A stretch of DNA of 55,728 nt from Cristatella mucedo (GCA_009760855.2 WPIO01000120.1:1180001-1235728), one strand, 5' to 3'. Positions 1 to 12,540 are shown, numbered from the stretch's first letter. Program-made: numbers and translations. The notes: a model not told the origin generated them from the letters alone.

Positions 1-2998
1 CACTGTGAGCATGCATATTTTGCATATAAGCAAAACGGTCTGCTAATTAACGCTTCAAAGTGCACGAAAAATATATACAAATAAAATAGGTCATATTTAT
101 AACGCTTTTAAGAGAACTTAATCTCTGTCCAGGAGCGGAAAATATGTCATCGGGCTCAAGCCAAAGGCCTGAATCTTGTAATACCTTTTCCTAACGCTCG
201 GCCTTGAACTGCTGCCACTGTAACCCCTTCGCGGCACAAAGACATCGTGTGGCTGGCCCTACTGCCGAACCATTTTCAGGGATCCATTTCCTCGTAACCC
301 CTTCGCCCTATACGTCCCCGTACTCTTTAGTTTTGCGATAATAGTGTCAATACGACTTTAAAAGTATCCAGGCTCATGCATTGCAGCCATTTCACCAGCC
401 ACAAAGCTGTGTTTCTTGATTCGTGCATGCAGTGGCAGACAGCGTAACGCTGATGGACAGATGCTGCCGACACACCACCACATGCACCGCTGAGCCTAAC
501 CGAAAATCGTCGCCTGTTCTTAACTGGACGAGAGCGGCGGCTGGGGAAATCGCCCTACCCAATAGCCTTACTTCCCACCAGTGACCCCGATAAAAAGCCA
601 GCCTGGCTTTAAATCATGCCGTAGGTAGCCTGGGCGGCGGTCCTTGTTTCTACGAGTCACTGTCCACTGTGAGCATCGGCTTGAGTCGGCTGTCTGGCTG
701 TCCGGGATGAATCCCGCTCTGTTGCTCACGGTATTTACTTATAAATAATCATGATGGCTCTCTGTCGATAGGGTGGCACAGAGGCTACCTGACTGCCGCT
801 CTGAGGAGGTTCCCCAAAGCCTTGGCTTTTGGCGTTTGGCGACCAGCCAGATATGTAGGCCACTAGCTTTAAGGCATCGCTGGTGCATAGTCAGGGCCCT
901 TTTCCTATGACCAAGGATTAGGCACTTGCATCATCCCATCGCCGCACGTGTATTGAGCGTTTGCGTGACGTTGAGGGTTACTTTTGCCTAGCCTACACCG
1001 ATAACAATTATTGCAGTCCTTGCCGTGCTAAAATCTGCACTAAAAATAAATAATATAAAATGTATAATCTTTTATATTCCTATTTCTTTTGCGAATGTTT
1101 CTTTGTTTCTAGTGAGATTACGAAAATTTTAAACATTGATATTAAGCTATCAAATAACTATTAAACTGGACATACATTTTAGTTCTGTGTTATTGGAGGC
1201 CTAGAAAACCTTAAATAGGCTTAAGTCACCCTTTCCTTGTATTTTTTGTTTGTATATGTATATACACATACAAATATATATATATATTTAATGAATTATA
1301 TTCATATGTGTTTACATATTTATATGTAATAAATCTGATTAACAAATAAATAAAGAAATGGGTGTATATTTATTTATTTATACATTTTGGCCTCTCACCC
1401 CTTGCCACGTATCCAGACAACACCTACATGGCATCCCACGATGCCCCTTGTCCCACCAACTAACACTCTTCCGCCTATAAATCTCGTAGCTTCCTCCCAA
1501 CCGACCGAGCCTGGATAGAACCGCATGACCGGAATGGTCCAAGTACTGGCCTCTAAGAAGCTGGCTGCTGCCACGAGAGTAGCTGCAGCTGTCTGAAGGG
1601 CGTAGGCTGTGGTAAAAGACCTAGAAATGACTCCCCATCTGAGGCTGCCACGTTCGAAAGTACTCCACACGACAACTCTTGTCTTTCCAGACTCCGGCAC
1701 TGCAACCCATTACACGGTCTCTACACCCACACCTTCACCACCATCTTCATCCATCCTCTCATCTCTTGTGCCTTCATGACTAATCACTCCAGATACACTG
1801 TTAATGCTCTCCTTACATCTTTTCTTCCTTGTCCACTATAACCTTGCACCTCTGGAGTGCACACGGTACGTCGTTTATAAGAGTGCCCTCCCTGCTCCAA
1901 CGCAGGGGTTGCCTTTCTTCTCGCCTCTGTCAACTTCGAGCCGGAATAACGCTGGCCTCTTGCATCACTAGTCCTCAAGACTCCCCGACTCCTGCCTCAG
2001 CTCAGCGTGCTCCAACCATGGTCACCTACTCCTCACCAATAGACACAGTCGTTACGCTTACATCGCCACACTTGCCGACTCCTAGCATTCCTTTCCTTCT
2101 CCTAGCCAAGAGACGACCCAGAAGCTGCTGAGCATGCTGCTCAGCTGGCAGCAGTCGACAGCCTAATGCGGCAAGCTCCATACGGCTGGGCTCCATACGG
2201 CCGCCAGCCAATTCATCATGCCGATGGAGCTCATAGGACGCCGCACAACCAGCCAGCACTTCTTGTGTGGATTTCGTCACTGTCTGGTCGTCGGGCCCGA
2301 GGCTAGCATCGCTGAGAAAGACAGGAAATTGTTTGCGGCCGACATTATGCTCGTCAGCTCTGTGTGTTTGGCTTCGACCCAGTCGCTCCCTAGTGACCAG
2401 GAGGTCGCCACAGCTATAGCAGTCTGTGAGCTCAGCGGCCCCTCGGCTCAGGGACTCAGGAGCGCTTCACATCTGCATAGACTCCATAAGGCCATTGGAG
2501 TTCAAGCCTTGATGGAAGTCGTCTAGCCAGTGCCCGTGGCCTAATCAGGTGACATGGCCGCATGACGGGCCCAGGAGGCTGGCTGAATCTACGGCTAAGC
2601 CCTTATTCGTAGAGTGCATTGGCCGGATCCTTGCCTCCTTGGTGCCGGTGCTGCAGGGTAAGTATAGTAGCTTCCCCATCTCAAGGTGTCACTCACAACG
2701 GAGGATGTCTTCTATCGCCATCTTCGAACTCACGACGCCACACAGGGCGCCAAAGGCCTGGAGTACCGACATGTGCACGTCGTGGACCCTAACGGCAAAC
2801 TCATCAAGGTGATCTCAAGCGGCTGCCTCCACTGCGATGACATCACATATACCTATAAATTGTGACTGCATGTCTTAATTTATAAAAAGTGATCTAAGCC
2901 AGCATGGCAACTGCATCCCGAAGCTTTAAAAGGCTCTATAGGGCAGCTTAGCCTCCTGACTGAGAGGGCAGGCATGAACAGTCTTTCTACTCTCTCTA
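1..2998. other. No identified gene; GC-mixed repeat debris
   Basis: 1-1000 is moderately GC-rich with no recognisable coding motif. 1020-1390 is A/T-rich with TATATA runs. 1395-2998 is GC-richer with several short open frames on both strands that match nothing I recognise. Because an RT relic starts at 2999, part of this may be the 5' half of the same non-LTR element (inference). Confidence 0.5.
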
Positions 2999-3360
2999 CA
3001 GACGAAGGGTTTCGTCCTTGGGGTCGAGGGCTGCCCCAACGAGTCATTCCTTATTGACAGCATCTTCGAGGAGGAGCTTGCCGCCATGGTTATTCGTTTA
3101 GAACTATACGCTACATTTTTCGACCTGACGAACACCTATGGGAGTGTTCCACACGAGGCGCTATTCCATTTGGTGTGGCAAGCCTCGATGCGGCATTCAG
3201 CACCTTCGTGGAGAAACTCTATGCCGAATCGAGGCTGGAGCTATTTGTAATAAGCCTCAGCCAGGTGCCTTTCACAGCCCCCATTTGTGTCGGGAAGTTT
3301 GAAACGCTCTCGACAATTCCTTTTTACCTGGCAATAGAGCCCGTGATCCGTAGTATCACC
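2999..3360 (+). pseudogene. Site-specific-type non-LTR retrotransposon RT fragment (R2/NeSL-like)
   Basis: Degraded reverse transcriptase core. One frame reads KGFVLGVEGCPNESFLIDSI followed by YATFFDLTNTYGSVPHEALF, the F-x-D-L-T-N-x-x-G-S-V-P-H motif of early-branching non-LTR RTs. After a +1/-1 shift near 3175 the next block (PICVGKFETLSTIPFYLAIEP) aligns with the motif usually reading V-R-Q-G-D-P-L-S-P-x-L-F-N-L-A-I. The Q-G-D-P core is destroyed, so it is non-functional. Clade assignment is tentative. Confidence 0.6.
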
Positions 3361-4909
3361 ACCAACACTAGTAGGGAAAGACGGCTGTCAGTTGCTTGTG
3401 TTAGCAGCAGAATATGTTGCATTTGCTCATATCGGCCTTTTCAGGCCAGAAAAGCACAGCATGGTCAAGCGCATCCGAACGCAGCCATAACAGCATCTGT
3501 AACCCTGTGAAACCTGACGGTAGGTGGCTGCAATATCCTGGAGCCACTCAAGTTCTCGAGCAGTCATGGACGGAGAGAGTGCAGAATGGCGACTCTCTCA
3601 CGAGTTCAATTAACCTCCCGAAGTCCTTCCTTCTCGGCCCCTAGCAGAATCTCGATGCCATTTGGACGTTCCCGATCCTGCAGCCGGACTACCTCAGCCG
3701 AGCGCCCATGGTCGGTCGTTTAGCTCTGAAGCCGGCCGAAAAGGTCCTGATTGACCTAAGCCGATGCGGGTGTGGCCTGCGAAGATTCTCATCCCAGCAC
3801 TTATAGCTAGATCCCCAGGCTTCCGGAGGCTTTGTCGGTGTCCAGCTATTGCAAAACAGGACCATATTCGCAGGCCAATCAGAATCTTTAGTTAGCTCGA
3901 CAGTAACCCATCGACAGCCTGGAACCACAAACTTGACCAGGCTATCCCTATTGTCAGCTGCCCGTGGGGAAATGAGGCAGAAAGCTGGCAATTAATTCAA
4001 CAGCCCTCACCATTGGACGTGGCAACAGGGTTAATCCAGTATTGCTCTGGTCTCGAGCATGCAAATGCCTCATGGGCCTGAACTGTTCTCCAGACCTGAC
4101 GATCGGAATCCTAAAGTTGGCCACTGCAAAAAATGAGGGCTGGAGCACACCATGGTTTCGGGATTCATTTTATCAAAGACTCGAGAGTTTACTTGCCTGC
4201 CGGAGGGCCGTCCTATGAGAAGGCCAGAACCGAACCGCTTCACAGAGGTAGAATCAGCTGTTGCCTTGAAAACAAACTGTTTGCCACCTACAGCCACTTC
4301 ACTTTCGCCGGCCTCTTGCTTAGGTTAATGGCATGGCGATTTTACAGCTTTGTCCTCCGGCTTTAGCAACAGGTCCGCACGGTAATGACTGGCTTAAACC
4401 CCGGGCTCAAAGTAGCTACGGCGAGTGCGGATACAAAAACGAATTGGTCTGTTACGTACAGAGCCCCTAGCGGTAAATGGTATACGTAATCATAAACCAA
4501 CACAACACTGTCCTGGGCTGAGTGATCAGTGCTCTTCCAGAGCTCCCGACATACTACTAGTCGGTTGGTTCCGAGCGGCAACAGGTTGGAAGTGGTTAGG
4601 CTGTTCTTCGTTGGTGGTACAGGTAGCTTTTTCTCAAAAAATTATGATTGCCTGGCAGATCTGTAAGTCTTGCAGAGCTGTTGCAGGTCTTTGCATCGGC
4701 AATACGTTTTGGAGGCTATCTCCGGGTTGGTGAAAGTAGGGACTGTCACTGGTTGCTCTCGCGGCTCCGACAGGTCAGTATACCCGGCCTATTTAAACAT
4801 AAATTCTTAGTAAGTTTTTCAAACTACGTCAGCTTTCTTGCAAAACAGAAGCTAAATCTGTATACCAGCGATCGCCAATTGAACAAGAAAGTGCCGAGTT
4901 AGGTTCTGG
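3361..4909. other. No identified gene between two retroelement relics
   Basis: Short open frames on both strands, none longer than about 100 codons. It may hold the C-terminal part of the non-LTR element or the 5' half of the gypsy element, but I cannot show either. Confidence 0.4.
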
Positions 4910-6418
4910 AAATTGCTCACGACGTCAACTGCCGGGTGGTGTCTTTTGATCTGGTCACTGGCGTGTGGGAGGTGCAAAATGTCGTCAATGAAAAAATGTG
5001 GTGAGATGGGAACTGCATCGCCACTGGAACGTGTTTTGAAAAAACGACGGTAAAGTGTTGAGGATGCTTCGTGGCTCCGAAAGCCATAGGATACCTCACA
5101 AATTAACTCAACCGAACTAGAATTTGTCATCAAAGGCCCTAATGTCGCTATTGTGTGGGGACTTGGGAGAGTTTAAATTGTTACTGATTTGACTTTGGTT
5201 TGTGGTGGTCTAAAGTTATTAATCAATGGGGATAAACCCGCGAGGACCAAAAGAATTGGAGAGGCAATAGTTTGACGACGACTGGGCCTACTCAGCAAAA
5301 TTTTATCGGAGTGTAGTCTGGAGTTGACTGTAGGTCTAGTCAGGACGCCTGAGAACAAAGCAGCCAAGCTGAGGCGACTAACACAATAGTTAGCGGTTAA
5401 AGTTTATGACTTGCTGTGCTGGTACAGTCGCTCTTGAGGTCAATTCAGTCGCTCCCGATATCGACCTCAAACAATTCAATGATCTGCACCCCCTCGGCGA
5501 CGACAGGAGGTTATACTTAGTGAGGCTGTGTCACCAAAATGCAAACATCCATAGAACCGATGTAGAACGGATTTTTTGTTCTTTTCCGCTTTGCAGATCA
5601 GTGGATAAGTCTCCGATTTTGTGGCATCAAGGCAGTGTTCAAGTCACTGAGCCTTGATCTTGTCTTGCGATCGATGTCACAAGCTACGGCGACGAAAAAT
5701 ATCAGAAGCAGATGAACTGTAGGACCAGCAGATTTACGCTATGGTCCCACACTCCTAGCGAAGATTTGCACCTTATCACGAGAGTACTGGAGCAAATCTT
5801 TCACGAGAGAGGCCCACCTACACATCTTCTGATGGATAACAGTGCCTCGTTCTGGTCTGAGGAAGTTCGGCGTCTCTGAGAAAGCTGGGGCATTGAAACC
5901 GTCCACCAGTGAGCTTCCCGACTGGAAGGCAACGGCATAGTCGAAAGCATGCATCCGACTATCAGTAGCAGGGCAGCTAGCACAGGTATTGGAGTGGTAG
6001 ATATGGAGTACTGGTACCACTTGGCGCCGACAGAGCCGATAAAGGGCGAAAACATGCCATACAGACGGTGATTCACGTATCAATGTTAGGGGCATGCTTC
6101 AGCTAAAACATACACATAAGTGCAACCGCCAATATCTCATCAAATGCACAGCCCATCTAAGTACTTTTCTTGAAACCAGAAGGTGCATAGCATACGACGG
6201 AATGGCCCAAAGTGACTGTAACCTCGGGCACTCACGTACTCGGAGTTGATGAGAATGGAGTCCTAATATGTGTGTCAGACGTCAGGCTAGTTCCGGACGC
6301 AGAGCCGGCATCACCTGCTCAGCCACCATCGCCCTCTCAAATACCAGGCGAAGATAATCAGTATGAAGCGGCAGAGGAAAGGAGCAGCAACCAGCTTCAA
6401 ATGTGGTTAGAAACGTAG
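4910..6418 (+). pseudogene. Ty3/gypsy-type pol remnant: RT fragment, integrase, C-terminal tail
   Basis: About 4915-5095 reads VSFDLVTGVWEV, then ATGTCFE and G-C-F-V-A-P. This aligns with S-x-x-D-L-x-x-G-Y-W-x-V ... P-F-G-L-x-N-A-P of gypsy RTs. About 5500-6085 is integrase: a CSFPLC zinc-type Cys pair, SCLAIDVTSYG (first catalytic Asp), LLMDNSASFWSEEVRRL (second Asp, usually D-N-G), and LEGNGIVESMH (catalytic Glu region). About 6212-6418 is the tail, with HVLGVDENGVLICVSDVR. Several in-frame stops and frame changes show it is dead, and RNase H between the parts is missing or unrecognisable. Confidence 0.72.
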
Positions 6419-7220
6419 CGCCCGCAGAGTGGTCGGTACATCATGGGGCATGGGAGTTGGCTTAGACGATGATATGGCCCCAAACCGTTTTGCCAACTAG
6501 CAATAAGGTAGTCAGCCTGCCTACTTTGTTGCCTGTTGCTGTTGTTGGCTGTTATACCGATACGGTGCTGAATGTTTACTGTTGCATTCGTAGCCACTAG
6601 GCAAGCTTGATGCAGCCTGGTACATTTAAGCTACTTGTGTTGCTGCTGGTAATTCGCGACCTCAAGGTCAAGGCGGGGTGTGGTTTGATTACATGCAAGC
6701 CTGTGCTGCTCCTCTTTCAAACAGCTGTTGTGAACAGCTGTTGGGAACTTAATCGAGAGTGGCCGGTGCACAGCTGCCGTCTGCCTCTGATGTGGCATGG
6801 TCACAGGCCGGTAACCAGCTGGTAACCGATGATGGATTTGATATCGGGGTCGGCTAATGCACAGCCCTGGTCGAGGAGAGGTGAATAAAGTGGGAGAGAG
6901 GGGCAAAGTGAGTCGTGGTCGACTATGCTCCATGAGACATACAATAAACTGCTGGCGTTATTCATTTTCAGACGTTCTATGTGCTATGCAAAGCAAACGA
7001 CATCGGCGATCCTCCGAGTCTCTCCAGCCTGCAGCATGCTGTGCTCATTAGACGCACTTTTGGGACGTGTCTCACTTCACTGCCTCGAGTCGGCCGTTGA
7101 CAGGTTGCACCTTCGAATGACGGGTAGTGGACACGATACCAGAGCATAGATGCATTGGACCCTGGAGACATGGTCAGCCCAGCGTTGCTGTGGGGGATGT
7201 GTGACCTTGCCTAAAGCTTA
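6419..7220. other. Possible gypsy 3' flank/LTR; no gene
   Basis: It follows directly after the integrase tail. It contains a repeated ACAGCTGTTG(T/G) motif (6721-6744) and AATAAA-like signals near 6884 and 6942, as an LTR might. No second copy was found in the window to prove an LTR. Confidence 0.3.
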
Positions 7221-9060
7221 TGTTGCTTGCGTCTGTGGTTTCTTCTGTTTTAATTAGTGAAGAGCTAGACACTAATATACCTGCCTCGCCTGTGGCCAAT
7301 AGTTGGGCAGCTTTAGGCACTAATACAGATTGTATTTCGTGTGGTCTGCTAGGATCGGTTGGACTCCCATATATATAATGGTTGATAGTGATACAAGAAG
7401 AGTCTTGTTTACCGCCCACGTTCGCCCCCCCCCCCATCTGTCCGTGAGGCTCCACTTGAACAGCTGCCGCCAAATACACTGCCATACAACAACTGGGAGC
7501 AGAGAATAGTTTACCCAAGCCGAACAGATTACCAGACCTTCTATGGTCTTGATGGGACACCTATACTGCTGCATGAAATTTTTAATGGCAGACTGCGTTT
7601 TATACTTTGACTTCAATGGCTTGAGAAGGCTGTAGTACGGCTTAATATTGCTATGGCACTAAAACACGCTGTGCCAGTGTGTCTTAGCGATAACACAAGA
7701 CACGGTTGCGGTGGTCAGCCGGCCAACATAAAGCAAGATTACCACAAGCTGCTAAACGAGTTAGTTCTTATCTTTTCATGGTTGACGGATGAGTAGGCCG
7801 AGTTTGAGGCCGAGATGGTTCAGCTCGAGCCGGGGCAGCTTGCCAGAGCCGAGAACTGGACGAAGCTTGGGGTGGATCCCACCATCAAATGCCCGCAAAG
7901 GCCAGACAGAAGAGCAGTACTCACTCGGCTGCCGCAGCTATCCGACGGCACTACCGGTGTAGGAAGCCTTTATGTGACTGCTTCCGACGTTGTTGCTACA
8001 AGAGCCGAAGACCGCCAGCACAACGTAAATGGCAGCAGCAGCAGCCGGCGACGAAGGAGGAGCAGAATGTGACAGCTGCCAGCGGCGAGGCTGTAGTAGT
8101 CACTGACGAGGTGATAGTTGCCTGCGAAAAGACTCAGGCGGCCCAAGCCAGTAATGTCTCGGTAGCGAAGCACAGCAGCGCGAGCCTCGTTGCGGCTGAG
8201 AGCCTTTAGACTGCCAAGGGTGCCAGACAGAGTGACTCCTTGGCCGTGGAGTGCAGCAGTGTGAGATTCTAGGTGGTGGAGAGTACCCTCAAAAGCGTCT
8301 CGGCACAGGGTGCAGAGGAGCACCGCGAGATAGCAGTCAGAGGCAAGGCGACAGTAGCCTGCTGCCAGGTGCAGGCAGTCCATGAGAGCTACATCTTGTC
8401 TGGGAAGCTTGGCAGCAAGGACGTCGCGGTGACAGCTAAATGCATCCGTTAGACGTTACGTCTTGGCCGGCGAGAGCGGCAGTGGGAGATGCGTAGCTGC
8501 GGCAGAGAGCATCTCAGCGGCCGTGAAGAGCGTCACCGAGAGCTGCAACTTTAGCTGTCCACGGCAAAGTGGCAGTCAGTGGCTAGGCAGGTGCAGGCTT
8601 CCCGCCAGCGAATCAGGGAGAGCGTCACTGGGATGAGGCAAAGCAGGGAGAGCTTCGCTGAGGCCAATAGAAGCAAGGTGAGCCTCACTGCAACTGAAGA
8701 CACCTGCGAGAGTGTTTGGCTGCAGAGCCCAGAGCAGCACAACAGCCAGATCTACTCGGCTCAATTGAACTCCCAGAACTGCAAGGCAATATTGAGCCGG
8801 AGTGTTGTTTTATTTCGGGATTTGCTAGCAACGAAAATATCAAACTGACCATCGGGCTCTCACAAGGTGGCCTGCTGGAACCGACTGATAGTTGGAGCAG
8901 TGCCCCACTTACTCCTAAACTTGGGCAGCATCTACTACCAGCCGCTTGTGAAAGGCAGTTGTGGACCTCCTGCAAGTGGCTGTAACGTAGCCAGCACCAC
9001 ATTCAAGCAGGTTGGAGCTCGTTAAATATTCTAATATTCAAATAAGTATCCTGAAAGAGC
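7221..9060 (+). mobile_element. Unclassified repeat unit R1 (mobile-element-like)
   Basis: Its first about 290 bp (7221-7510) aligns with 9211-9490: shared TTCTGTTTT, GGCCAATAGTT, CACTAATACAG(A/G)TT and an ACAGC(C/T)(A/G)CCGCC-like block. Its last about 40 bp (AAATATTCTAATATTC, AATAAGT) aligns with 10390-10430. This suggests two copies of one element lying head to tail. The interior holds a GC-rich region with a 30-bp coding repeat not found in the second copy. No RT or transposase motif is recognisable. Confidence 0.4.
8096..8740 (+). repeat. Degenerate 30-bp (10-codon) coding minisatellite
   Basis: Four consecutive 30-bp units begin at 8618, 8648, 8678 and 8708 with GAGAGC/GTGAGC/GAGAGT heads (peptides ESVTGMRQSR, ESFAEANRSK, VSLTATEDTC, ESVWLQSPEQ). 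An upstream run steps by 30 from 8096, 8126 and 8156 (VVTDEVIVAC, EKTQAAQASN, VSVAKHSSAS). Between them similar Val/Ala/Ser/Glu motifs recur out of phase. In-frame stops show the protein is no longer intact. Confidence 0.5.
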
Positions 9061-9210
9061 CCGAAATACATGCGACTTTCCGAGGCACCATCTGAGCAGG
9101 CAGCAGAGAAGAGTGGGGAACCAATGGCTATATAACATGCCAGTCGTGAGTGTGGCCCCCTCTCAAGATAGGCTAATTGGCTATGAAATATATTTTCGAT
9201 AATGGGAAGG

Positions 9211-10430
9211 GATTTTGTTTGCGCCTGCCGCTTCTGTTTTTGTTATCAGCGAAGCTCTGACACAAATGTACATGCCTCAAAAATGGCCAATAGTTAAGCC
9301 ACTTTAGACTACTAATACAGGTTACATTCTTCTTGTCGTCTGCTGTGATTGATTGTACTCTCGTGTATGTGGCCGTTAAGAGTGACAAAAGTAGAGTCTC
9401 ATTCACCGGGCACATTCACCAGCTGTGTATCCGTTAGACGTCGCTAGAACAGCCACCGCCGGAGCCACTGTCATACGACACGTTTGTCCTGCAGCATTTC
9501 GCAGGCCGTCTCGGACGTACAGGTGGTGTCAGCTGACCCCGACGAGATGAAGCAGTCTTTAATGTCGAGCTTCACCATATCCAACAGCACGATTTCTCCA
9601 AGTTGCCTAAAGGCCGGATTTGGCTGCCCAGCCCGCTCAGGGCTGGATAAGCCGTTGGTAAGCCACGGACAGGTTCTCGGCGAACAACCACTTTCAGACC
9701 ACGAATCTCGGCCTGTTATTAAGAGCCTGGTGGTTCGTTTACCGTGAGGGCCTGGATGGGCTGCTGGTGGGTACAGCTAGGGGGGTGCTCTTATTCCGGA
9801 AAGGTTATCAACTGCCATCTTTGACTCACTGAGGGTGAGACTGACTGCCTCAGTCTAAGTAACTGCCCACCAATACTGCAAGTAATAAGAGCTCGCGACA
9901 AGCTGGTTCTGGGTCTCACAATCGGGAATCTTCCGGCCACCGTGCTCACCTGCCTCTCGGCAGGTAGGAACTTCATGCTGGCCGTGGATTCAGCTTGGAA
10001 GCCAGACCTGGTCAGTGACAACGATTCTGATGGGGTCATAATCGACATAATGACACAGTTCAACACCAGCAAACATACCCTGGTGTTGGAGGCCCGGAAA
10101 GGGTTGATACGTACGAGGCCATTGCACAGTCTTTCCTTTGCACTGGCTACCGGTTGACAATGGTGAGGCCTTCGAGGTCGGTACCCCTGGTAGTTCGTGG
10201 CTAGATAATGAAACCGATGGCTGACCTCGGCGTTTTTAGCTAAGAATGGACAACATTGCTGGTGTGCATCGGCCGTGCATCTCGGACAACATTTCCTGGT
10301 TTTGGAAGCCGTGAGGTCTCGGCTCCTGATCCATGATCCATGTGGGAAGCACCTCGGCTCAGGCACGGCAGGGCTCAAATGGCTAAGGTACCACCAAGTA
10401 TTCTAATATTTCAATAAATGCGGTATACTA
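9211..10430 (+). mobile_element. Unclassified repeat unit R2 (mobile-element-like)
   Basis: Second copy of the R unit, with diverged ends matching R1 at 7221-7510 and 9020-9060. It ends in TATTCTAATATTTCAATAAA, which contains an AATAAA-like signal. The interior holds open stretches on both strands (plus 9484-9747; minus 9791-10378, 195 codons) with no recognised domain. I do not call them genes. Confidence 0.38.
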
Positions 10431-11333
10431 TGCCCAGCTTTAGCATTATTCGAAGCACATAGTGTTTGGAAGCATATAGTCAGCAGAATCGAAGTGTAAG
10501 AGGTGCCCATGCAATCGAGCAGCTGCTACATGGCAACTAGGAATCACTAAAGAGTCAATATAGCCAGACAACAAGCTGTCGACTCATTGATATATGACGT
10601 TTAATCTACCGTCTGCAAGAAGCAGAACATGCACTCTCACCACTGATTCCAACGGCGGATTGCCGAATACGATGTTTAGCATAGAAAAATAGTGATTGCT
10701 TTAGCTTTTTGTAAAAATGCTAATAAATCATCAAAACTAGTCAGCCACGTATGTAACTACAGCTTCAATAATTAAATCTGAAAGCAGGTTAAAAAATGAG
10801 CATAAATCTATGAGCTTTTTCATTAAAGAATGAATCTTTGCGATCGAGAGGTAGGGGGCACGTCCAGACTTTGGCTGCATCTCCATAACCCACTTGAGAA
10901 ACTTTGATATCCGCCAAACCTATTCACACCAGTGGCATAGCTAACGTGCAATGGAATAATTTTCCCGCCAGTAGATTAATAGTCTAGTGCTCATGCAGCT
11001 TAAAGGTAAGGCATGCTGATGTTTTTTATAACGATGATCAACGGGTATTCTCTGCAGCACATTTTTCTTAGCTTTCCTGGTTGACAGAGAAACTACATTG
11101 GGAGATTATTCCCAACTCTAATGAGTTATGGGTTTTAAAAGAACGAAAAAAAATTTGAGACCAAAACTTGACGCCTAAGCTCAGCACAATTTTCACCGCC
11201 CCCACCGGAAATGCTAAGACGTGAAGCCCACTGCAGAGCCTTGGTTCTATTCACGAAATGTATTATATCGCCAATCGGACAGCATTATCGGTCCTAGCTT
11301 ACATAAGCACATCGTCCAGGAGGTGGCATTCTT
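10431..11333. other. No recognised feature
   Basis: A/T-rich sequence, no open frame of note, no motif recognised. Confidence 0.5.
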
Positions 11334-11516
11334 ACTTTGCATGCTGACCTTGTGCATGTCACCCCTAACCATGTGTTATTCATTTTGCTTTTTTTTCAAG
11401 CATGATTTTACTTACTATTTGATTGCATTTCCCTTTGCAGCAAATGTAAAGCGCCTAGAAAGAGATTAACTTCTCTGAGGGCGCTTTATAAAGTACATTA
11501 TTATTATTATTATTAC
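11334..11516 (+). mobile_element. Family A LINE 3' end (solo tail)
   Basis: Only the last about 180 bp of the 3' UTR. It holds CATGTCACCCCTAACCATG, TTTGCAGCAAATGTAAAGCG and CCTAGAAAGAGATT, then GGGCGCTTTATAAAG and (ATT)n. The same blocks end the copies at 12540, 33370, 34873 and (minus strand) 39360. Confidence 0.75.
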
Positions 11517-11879
11517 TCTTGGCAACCGAGGTTTTCTGGTTAAATGGGGCAATGGTCGATCATTGTTTGCCAAAGGCAGGAGGAGTTTGTAGTCTTTAAG
11601 GCTTCCTCCCCGCGACGCAAATGAGGTTGTCGAAGCAGATAATGCGTATATACTTACTGATATGTCATAAGCTCATTAAAGTGAGCTGGACTAATGTGAT
11701 AACCACATTTAGTAGAATTTTAAGGATTCAATTTGCACGTGCACAATATTCACCAAGATAAGGTCATGGACCTGCACTTAGTTCCGGCACCGATAGAAGA
11801 AAAATAACTAGGTGCACAGGTCCAAGCTCCCTATCGGTCTGCTGAATCCTGTTTAAATGATCTCAGCCAAACGATTACA

Positions 11880-12540
11880 CACACCTCATGGATATAGAAA
11901 CAGCTGGTGCAAAACTATGCAGCTAGACTTGTCTGTCATGAGCGTCGCAGTTGCCACATCACTAAACTACTCGCCGACCTGCACTGGCTACCATTCAAGC
12001 GACGTATCGACTTCAAGGTTTTGTTGCTCACTTTTAGGCCACTTCATTCTTTGGCTCCAGCCTATCACTCAGATCTACTCCCCCACCAGGCCAAGCATCG
12101 TACCACCAGCTTTTCGGAATCTAAAAGTATACTAATACCCCTTACAAACATCGAATCCTTGGAGACCGGGCATTTAGTTCGTATTCTTCCAAGGCCTGGA
12201 AATCCCTACCAACTTACGTCAGAACACTCCCTGACTTGACCACATTTACAAAGAACTTGAAAACACAACTATTTAGGGCAGTATTTAGTGGGTCCATGCG
12301 GTTCGTCCCTCATGTGCTTATGCGTGCTGGCACTGTGCATGCTGCCACTAACCGAATTTGCATGCTTACTCAGTGCATGTCACCCCTAACCATGTTATTA
12401 GTAATTATCAAGCATGATATTACTCACCATTAAATCGCGCTTTCCTTTGCAGCAAATTTGTAGCGCCTAGAAATGGCTTGAGTTCTCTGGGGGCGCTTCA
12501 TCAAGTGCATTATCATTGTTATTATCATTGTTAAACACTA
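11880..12540 (+). mobile_element. Family A LINE 3' portion (ORF2 C-terminus and 3' UTR)
   Basis: It encodes QNYAARLVCHERRSCHITKL and LHWLPFKRRIDFKVLLLTF, then SLAPAYHSDLL, in one open frame (11907-12239). This is the conserved C-terminal end of L2/CR1 ORF2. It is followed by the family A 3' UTR, ending in ATTATCATTGTTATTATC. Confidence 0.75.

Noticed and set aside
1395-1700. 101-codon minus-strand frame as a gene
   Set aside because: No recognised motif, in a debris region with many comparable short frames.
9791-10378. 195-codon minus-strand open frame
   Set aside because: No domain recognised. It lies inside a repeat unit whose plus strand has equally open stretches, so a chance frame in GC-richer DNA is likely.
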